Assembly: GCF_037126465.1 (NCBI RefSeq)
Contig: NC_088203.1
Coordinates: forward strand, 53,791,581-53,855,580
Source: Ornithodoros turicata
Lineage: Eukaryota > Arthropoda > Arachnida > Ixodida > Argasidae
DNA length: 64,000 nt
Reading direction: 5' to 3'
Position numbers and translations under genes: made by a program. Positions 56,819 through 64,000 of the stretch are shown in pieces. Within the stretch, counting starts at the first letter, position 1, and every line of letters starts with the position of its first letter. The notes beneath the pieces are model-generated. The model was not told the DNA's origin, did not search any database, and saw nothing but the letters and a program-made list of their open reading frames with translations.

Positions 56819-57558
56819 CCGCTTTCGGCGCGCGCACGAATTCGGCGCTGGGGGGTTCCCGGCAGGCGAGCCCGTAGGGCGCGTACCCTGCGTTCATTTA
56901 AAAAATCGCCGCGTGAAGCACGATAAAGAACGAATCACGATTTTTTGTGGGTGTGCGGGGAAAGGATTTCTGCGTAACATATAAAAAAATCGAGGCATGT
57001 TTTTGGTGGGGTTTTTGGGTCAGAAGCGTGCTAAATCTGCCAATTTTATGAAACCGCTTCTGTGTTCAGGGCAATATGGATGCGACGCGCTGAAGAAATG
57101 ATGATGATTTTGATACCAACAGAAAGAGCTTTTAGCGGCGAACACAACGGTGTGTGTTACATGTCTGTGCGACAAGTGGGCTGCGCGGCAGAAGGCTTTA
57201 AATTGAAGCCACTTTAACGCTCTCACCCAAGTTTGGCATTTTTTCAAATAGTGGCTCTTTGCGCCAAAACAGTAAGAAGCCGTCAATCTATTGTCCGCCT
57301 GCCAGAGGATAAGCAGAAAAAAAATAACTGCCGTGCGGCCCACCGCTGCCGCTTGGGAAGCGCTCAAAGTAGGCCGAAACGACCAGGCGCCAATACACCG
57401 CATTTCTTTCTCCTCCTCTCCCTCGAGAACGGTTATAATATGGAAGTTTCTTTTATGGTCTTTTTTCATCATTTGCGATGTGGTAACACATATTTTTTTT
57501 ACGGTGAGATCGGCGATGTCGAGGTTCCATGCTTGGCTGATTTTCGGTGGAATCACCC
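56819..57558 (-). repeat. Right long terminal inverted repeat
   Basis: 740 bp, the inverted partner of 53380-54123. Scattered single-base differences only (for example TATGGGG versus TACGGGC near the inner end). Confidence 0.85.
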
Positions 57559-57660
57559 AGTACCCATTTTATACAGTTCTATTCCCACCTTGGTTGTGAA
57601 ACACACATTGGTACAAAGGTAGACGGGCAGAAATCCAGCGAACCAGTAGGGAAGTAAGAA

Positions 57661-57764
57661 GGGAGTTGCCTCAGGACGAGAGCTACCGATATTTCGAACA
57701 GAGAAGAACGGCCAGAAGAACAGTCTCTGTTCGAAATATCCGCTGTCGTCCTGACGCAACTCCC
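57661..57764. repeat. 104 bp hairpin repeat
   Basis: The left arm 57661-57703 (GGGAGTTGCCTCAGGACGA to GATATTTCGAACAGAG) and right arm 57725-57764 are inverted copies with few mismatches, separated by a 21-base loop. It would fold into a long stem as single-stranded DNA or RNA. It may be a foldback MITE or an RNA-forming repeat. Confidence 0.75.
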
Positions 57765-59122
57765 TTTTTTTTTGTACAAAAGGCTTCGTTTACGTTTACG
57801 TAGGATGATAGTGTTGCAACCCCTCTCAGTGGTTAGTGGCGTATGACCTCATTTTGGCTATAAAGGGTGAACCGCGTGGCCCGAAAAACTCGCCGAAAAC
57901 GGGCCGAATCGAATTCGCAGCCGAATTTCTTGTGTGCTCCACCCAGATGAAGGCGAAGTGCATGCCGAAATTCGGCAGAAAACTGTCATGGTTGTTAAGT
58001 TCGTGTGCTAAGTTCGTCTCGTTATATATATTGTGTATGCGCTTACTTCGACAGTGTTTTTGCGTATTCCTCCTTTGAATGAGTTCTCATGTCGTGTTAA
58101 AGGGGCACTAAAAGGCAAAAACAACTTGCTCTCAAATGAAAGTATGTGTTTCAAGCAGTATAATGCAACCAAAATTAGTTCACAAAACGCTACCGTTCAG
58201 AAGAAAAACGCGATGAAAACAGAGCAGTCTTTGGCGGCAACGAAAGGCATCCCCAGGAGGCAAAGATTGGGTAGGAGAGGCGCTCGCATACCTATCGCGG
58301 GCATGTGGATTTGGAACGGATCCGATCATAGTGTTCCGTACACGCTTTTCCGAAGGTCGATGTTAGCGCCGCCATGTTAGTATCACGTGATCGGTCGCCA
58401 TTGCCCGCCTTGAACAGGCAACTCTGTGAGCTGGAAACACTACACGGCGTCCTCACTCTCGGCTTTGCCTTGTCGCGCGTTTCCCTCGGGAGCCGTTTTC
58501 GCAACGTAACCTGCATATCTTCATCTCTACAAATACTTCTGTGGCATATGTAGGCGATGACGACAACAAACACAGACGTGGAGTGGGTCGACGACACGCC
58601 AAATATCGAAAGATCACGAAAGTGAACGAACGGCATCATAACCATGAGTAAAAACTTGCAGCCAAAGAGCGAACCGAGACGCAACAACACAACAGCGGGA
58701 TCTGCAGACTCATCATAACATTTCGGGATAGCATTTCTGTCGGGGTGAGATTTCTCTCTGTTACCGTTCGCTCTTCGTAAGTCAGTGCAGTGATTTACAT
58801 GTGGAGTGTGACTGTCATTACGACTACGATGTACTGTCGTGTACAGTTTTCCAACTCTTGCGGTCGGAGAACGGGGGCATTGCTCGTCTCATATCGCTGT
58901 GAAGTGATTTTATCGCTCTCTCAAATTTTCGTTGTTCCTTATGTACCATCTAGTCTGCGTACTCTCTTCTATCTGCGCATTATCACGTGCTGCACTGCCT
59001 TATCAAGTGTCTTAAATCTATCGGGCCGCTTTTATTTTACACTCGCAGCACAGTGACAAGTGACGCAGAACGGTGCGTCACTGTTGCATCTTATACTGAA
59101 TATACTACATTTTCTCTTTCAG
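57765..59122. other. Repeat-like DNA, no gene
   Basis: TTAAAGGGGCACTAAAAGGC at 58099 resembles a start sequence common in repetitive tick-type DNA. 58250-58520 is GC-richer. No gene is recognised. 58790-59122 may be the leader of the YqaJ gene. Confidence 0.35.
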
Positions 59123-60565
59123 TTGTGTACAAGCACATGATTAGCAAAGTGGACATTGATGGACAGCCAGCTGTAAATTACAGGGGATTTGCAGAAGCAA
59201 CGAATCTTCTGAACTCTGGGCATGTAGGGGTTCTGTTGTGTCATGTGAACGGGAGTACATACTTTTTAAAAGCAAATGTTAGATTGTCCCAACTAGTATA
59301 AAAACCTTACGGGGTAATATAGTATTTAACGATGGGAACGTAAAAGATATTATATAATGTAAAACCTCGAGACTAGGGAACACGAAGGGACAGACACAAC
59401 ATGAAGTCTCAGTCTCTTCTTCACCAGCTCGCTTGCTTCCTAGCCATTTTTTCATTGTAAACGATGTATTATGCCAGTGCCCAGCAGAACTTGGAAAAAC
59501 ATGCTCCCATGTGCGAGCAGTTATGCTGAAGGTGGCCGAGGCACGCGTGAGTGATTTTGTGCAGGCTCCCCAAAATTAATGTCATTCTGCGATCAAGTTA
59601 ATCACTTTGTAACATGCCAATGGTAGTCGGACATCAAACATGTCTGATTTTATCATTTTGCAGGTCAACATGACGTGCACGGAAATGAGCTCCGGTGTGG
59701 AAAATGCAGAGATTTCTATGAGAAATATGTGGTCGTTGATATGATTCAAGCGAACTCCCTTCAGAAACGCACTGAAGATCAAAAGTCGAGCGAATGGCAC
59801 CACCAAAGAAAGCTACGAATAACAGCGAGTATAGCTGGTCCGGTTCCTCGAAAGGCTGCGCCCCAGAAATGGGGGGCACGACACATTAACCAGACATTCC
59901 AGGGGAATGCCAGTAGAAGGTATATTCTAGTGCAAGAGAGCGTACAAACTTAGTATGCTATGAGTACGTAACAATAAGATGATGAAAAGCTTGTAGAAGA
60001 AATGGGCCAGCGGCATGGCCGAGTGGGCTAAGGCATCTGGCTCGTTTATGGTAGCCAAGGTCGTGCTGAAGACTGGGAGGTGGTGGGTTCGAATCCTACT
60101 GCCGGCTGTTCTGCCTCAGGCTTTCCGAAGACTTTCCAGATGAATGTCGGCACAGTTCCCGCTGAAGTCGGCCCAGGACGCATACTAACCCCCCTGTCCC
60201 CCACTCCTTCCCGCTGTTCTCACACCATCTGTCCACGTCTGTACGCCGCTCATAGCCACAGTTGCTTCGCGGCGCTAATACGCAATCAAAGAAGAAATGG
60301 TAGACCTTAGTACCAGATCTATATACACATCCATAAATTTAATTAGATGAGAGCATAATAGCACTGTAAAAAAAAAAAAACGCTCTACATTTTTCTTTCA
60401 TTTCTTCCAGGAATGGAAAAGGAGCCAAAAGCTCGCGCCTGGTACGAGGAGGACACTGGTTGCCACGTGCTTCCTTGTGGACTCTCAGTGTTGCCTGACG
60501 TGCCATAGTTGGGTGCAAGCCTCGATGGAATAGTTGAGGAACAGTGTAAACTTATATGCCCGTAT
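59123..60565 (+). pseudogene. YqaJ-nuclease gene, three exons, inactivated
   Basis: Exon 59123-59290 or so encodes NYRGFAEATNLLNSGHVGVL and NGSTYFLKANVRLSQ, like the N-terminal region of SWIM/YqaJ proteins. Exon 59664-59919 encodes QKSSEWHHQRKLRITAS, the conserved start of the YqaJ domain. Exon 60411-60565 encodes MEKEPKARAWYEEDTGC, HVLPCGLSVLPDVP, then a stop where Trp is expected, LGASLDGIVEEQCK and CPYS, i.e. the catalytic GASxDG and ExKCPYS region with the latter degraded. A SINE sits in the intron between the last two exons, and their phases no longer agree. YqaJ nucleases accompany some THAP-bearing transposons such as ISL2EU. The gene is a relic. Confidence 0.7.
60006..60289 (+). mobile_element. 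tRNA-derived SINE
   Basis: The head (60006-60110) is tRNA-like, with A box TGGCCGAGTGGGCTAAGG and B box GGTTCGAATCC and GCC..GGC ends. A 180-base body follows. An 11 bp duplication, AGAAGAAATGG, flanks it (59995-60005 and 60290-60300). The internal boxes would recruit RNA polymerase III; mobilisation needs a partner LINE. The head looks most like a Leu/Ser-type tRNA with a long variable arm. Confidence 0.85.
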
Positions 60566-63500
60566 TCACCAGTCCCACTTAGCCACTGGTTTAGTGACGT
60601 CAGGTTTAAGTTGATCACGTGAGTACTTCGTCCGCCAATCACGAACAACCACCCCGCTGGTCTAACCCGGCTACCGTGAGGTCCATGGCGGCCTCCATGG
60701 AGTTTGTGTGCACAACGTATAGGCCTAATTTACGCTTCACCGGAAATTTTTCGGCGAAAAGCGTTCGAATCGTTCGTGAGGCGAATGTTGTTGCACTCCA
60801 ATCAATATTTGCCCTCAACGTCTCATTTTGCTCGCCGTTCACACGACGTAAACCCGGCGGCCTAGCGATGGTCTAACTCCCATGTATTTGCATAGGACTG
60901 ATTTAAACTAGGGGTGTGGGTAGTTTAGAGCCGGTCTACCGCGGAGCAGCTGTGAATGAGCCTTTCGAGAAACAACCCAAAAATAGTCTTTGCCGGACGC
61001 TGTTGCCTAGTTTTCAAGTCGAAATTGCGCAAAATAAGCAAAAAGAACGTTGTAAGGAACCCGTGAGCGAAGTAAGTGAAGTAATAAACCCGCCGCCGAT
61101 AACAAAGTTAACGATCGCTATGAATTGGAATTTTGAAATCCGCTCTCCTAATTTAGGACCAACATCGTCAAAGTTAGTGATTTCAACATTGGCCGCTAGA
61201 CACAAGTCACTTTCCGATCCAAAGGTGACAGGAGGCCGTACACAAACAGCTGTTACCTCCAGCAACAAAAACGACGCTGATTGTGCGTGGTACTTTTAAT
61301 ACAGCCCCTACTGCCTCTATTATACACCTCTAACAATAGTTTGTGCTGTGCTGCCGTTGCTGGTTCTGGTTGATACATTTAACGACTTGCTGCACACTAC
61401 AGTGATCGCCAGTACTTGTGAACGAGCTTTGTGTTCCTAGATTACTGTTAAGTGTTTCCTGTTAAAAATGCATCCATCATGTTTGTCTTCTAAACTAAGC
61501 AGACGTCACAAGAGGGAGGGGAGGTTCCATGGAAAAGTTATACCTCCATGTGCATTACAGCTATACAGCGGAGCATGTTACATGTTACCCAGCCTGTAAA
61601 GGCACAAATATCAAACGCGTAGCTCGCGTTTGAAATGTGCAAGTGAGAGTCCAAAATAGTAGCGTTGAGAGGGTACCTGGAGTTATATGTTGGATGTCCC
61701 AGTGATGTCCCATTGATGTCCCATTAACAAGGTACAATATTTCAGATCTGACTCTGGAAAGAGCATCATATGGAGGAAGCTCTAGATCCCCTTGGAAGCC
61801 TGATTTGCTTGCCCAGAAAGATGCAAGCCCCATAGGAAAGCATTATTGCGTTCTGTCATTAAGCACTAATGTTTTTTGGAAATCCCTATGAGCATGTTTC
61901 TTGGCACAATTTTGTGCTGGTGAGATATGGCTATGCTTATCGGCTTCAATGCAGGGTGCTGCTGTATATGTCGACTGGGAGAAATTTTGACAAAACAGCG
62001 TGTCTTCAGGATATCAGACTTGGTTATTCGATAAAAGTACAGGTAGAAATATCCCGCAGAGGCATACAAGGAAATATTGCGAGCAGTATTTTGTGTCAAC
62101 GAATTTGTATGGACAATGGAGCCTTCATGGGGGCATATAAACACAACACTAAAGTGTCAAGCAGCCCATGTACTCATGATGTCGATACCACTGTCAGGTG
62201 TGTGCAGATGCTGTGTGCAAAATTGTGAGCAGGTTTCACCTTGCCGGTTCAGGAGAAAATCCACAGAGAAGTGAAGGCCTTAAAATTTGTAAGGACGCAC
62301 ATGTAAGTACATGTGTAGCTAAAATGTGTGCTCTACCGCTTCCAGCACACCACACCAGAAGGGGAGGGCAAATATGCCAACAACCAACATTTCTGCAATG
62401 ACGATGTACCGTAATATTAGAAAACATTCAAGGTGGCAGCTACTTGCTTTTATGCTCACATTTATCATCTGCTAACAGTAGATGTGGCTTTGTAGACTGC
62501 CACCGCAGACACAAAACACACGAAACCTGGCTGCAGACTTTATTAAAGCAACATATTTCTGGGATGCGATTACTGCCAATACAAGCCCATGACCATGATT
62601 CACACAGTGTTCCCCTTCATTGTGTGAGCAGCACTGTGTATGCCCAACACTTTGTTTCTTTTCTTACAAATTATCTGTTATGGGCACAGCAGTGTCTGTA
62701 CCTCATGCTTTTGAGTTGTTTCTTTGCATTAAATCAATAAAACTTTTTACGCATTTCCACGAATATTATTATTATTAAGGATATCAAGTATTAGTTGTGA
62801 AGTACAGATGTTTGTCCCATGCCACATGCTATGGAAAAAAGAAATATTTACTACATTGTGCATGGAGACACAACTCCAATGCATTGATAGTGCAACAGAG
62901 CGGAATTCTATTGGGCAGTTTAGCATAAAAAGCAGAACCACTAGCTGACACTCTTACTGGCACAGGAAGTACCAACACTGAACAGTTCAAAGTACTGCTG
63001 TACATTGGATGTGAAGAGTGATTGAATACCGGAAATGCTGTCTGTTACACATGGAAGGACATGTAGGGTGTGTCTGAGCCGGTGCAAAGAGAACCAGTAA
63101 CACAATTACCAGTACCTTGAAATATATGTAGATCACAGGGACCTGTTGTTATTGCTAATGCTGTTTTCCATCTTATACTGCGGCGCACAAGTACATCGAT
63201 CCGTGTGAAACGTAGCTATGCTTAGGACAGTCACCACGTGGCAGATTGACATTTGTATCGTCTGTGCTAAATCATGGGTATCATTATGATGTGACTGCGG
63301 ATGTATGACAGATCACGTGATCTGAGAAGACAGGCATCCTCATTTTTTGCAAGATTTCCTTGCAAATCGCACATGCTATGCATTGTTGACAGCTGTCATG
63401 ACACTGATGTCATGACATGGTGGCGACACGGATGTTAGCGACACTCCAGCTTTACACTGGTGTCATCTGTGCACGTGTTGTGTAGTCTCATATGCTGTCA

Positions 63501-64000
63501 GGCAAATCTTGAGGAATAGAAGAACACGTTCCTGTGTAATCAGGTCACAAGATTTATTATATACATCTGCGTTCACATCGTACACTGGCGATTAGCACGT
63601 TAAAACGCAGCCCTAGTCTGCGTGCGTACATGTCGGAGCCCGGCTGCCGGTACCGCGGGATGGCGGGCCTCCTGTCCATGTCGTACAAGAAAGGGACAAC
63701 TTTGTGTAATCAGAAGTGGTATTTACGTCGATATATTTACAAGACTGCGAAAAAGTAGTATTTTGCAATGACAGCACAAATGATTTCATTCACTGTCTAT
63801 GAAAACGTCACTCTTCTGCATTCACTGTCCACGGTACTAGCTATGAATGTTTCTCGGCCTCGACTTTCCGATGTGTTGCTTTGCCATGCATGCGAACCTT
63901 GTATGCCACCTTGATGCAGTATACATTTACCCATTCATTTTTCTTTTGCATTCTAAAAGAAGCCACGTCCTCAGCCCGTAGATGGAGTAAATGGACGCGC
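60566..64000. other. No gene recognised
   Basis: A GC-richer stretch at 60560-60880 may be a transposon leader. Frames at 60916-61299 (127 codons) and 61869-62228 (119 codons) carry no motif I know. AATAAA occurs near 62735. A GC-rich block at 63600-63690 resembles an LTR or leader but has no partner. The rest is AT-rich. Confidence 0.4.

Larger units (their letters stand above)
53380..57558. mobile_element. Long-TIR transposon with AGTA duplication (Sola-like?)
   Basis: The ends are GGGTGATTCCACCGAAAATC (53380) and its exact reverse complement (to 57558). AGTA flanks both sides (53376-53379 and 57559-57562), a clean 4 bp target duplication. The inverted repeats are very long, about 740 bp (53380-54123 and 56819-57558), and differ at few positions. 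A single intronless transposase ORF lies between. The length is 4179 bp. A 4 bp duplication fits Sola elements, but the superfamily is inferred. Intact ends, duplication and ORF make it a candidate for recent activity. Confidence 0.85.

Noticed and set aside
53385..57556. Protein genes in the inverted repeats of the long-TIR element
   Set aside because: The two frames mirror each other because the repeats are near-identical. No domain is recognised and the differences are not biased to silent positions.
60006..60110. A functional tRNA gene
   Set aside because: The tRNA-like head continues into a 180 bp body and the whole unit is flanked by an 11 bp duplication, so it is a SINE.

Overview
This window looks like transposon-rich DNA from an arthropod, most likely a tick or another arachnid. 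The evidence is introns with GT..AG borders, domesticated-looking THAP, BEN and YqaJ domains, a tRNA-derived SINE, CR1/L2-group retrotransposons and many P-element-like relics, with no bacterial-style gene packing. The tick assignment is an inference from the mix of families; nothing here proves the species. I found no ordinary host gene, rRNA or CRISPR array.

Layout. 1-2150: a degraded element whose ends are arrays of CCGGAAT/ATTCAGG words. 2676-5570: an element with CACWCTAAAT inverted termini and a TA target duplication. 5900-8300: THAP and YqaJ relics. 9763-13350: a retrotransposon split by a second retrotransposon. 13444-29260: a nest. A THAP exon is cut by a 14.6 kb element (13558-28152). 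That element carries an inner 11.2 kb transposon (16503-27664), which encodes a BEN-domain protein on the minus strand and a CACTA/Tnp2-type transposase on the plus strand. Both genes can be assembled from exons with every splice phase in agreement and no stop codon. 28205-29260: piggyBac and P-element remains. 32647-42560: two or more P-like transposase pseudogenes, a triplicated exon and a 5'-truncated retrotransposon in an intron. 42950-46384: palindromic-repeat elements and a MITE. 49155-52540: a gag relic and a THAP-linked transposase pseudogene. 53380-57558: an apparently intact transposon with 740 bp inverted repeats, 4 bp AGTA target duplications and a 667-codon transposase. 57661-60565: a hairpin repeat and a YqaJ-nuclease pseudogene carrying a SINE in an intron. 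60570-64000: no gene recognised.

How the parts may work together. The best candidate system is the inner element at 16503-27664. A divergent gene pair (DNA-binding BEN protein and DDE transposase) shares an intergenic region of about 0.6 kb. It is bounded by short termini followed by clusters of the palindrome CTGCAG, and a 142 bp tandem array lies next to the right end. I infer that the BEN protein may bind the subterminal palindromes, as the accessory protein of plant CACTA elements does. That is a hypothesis, not something the sequence proves.
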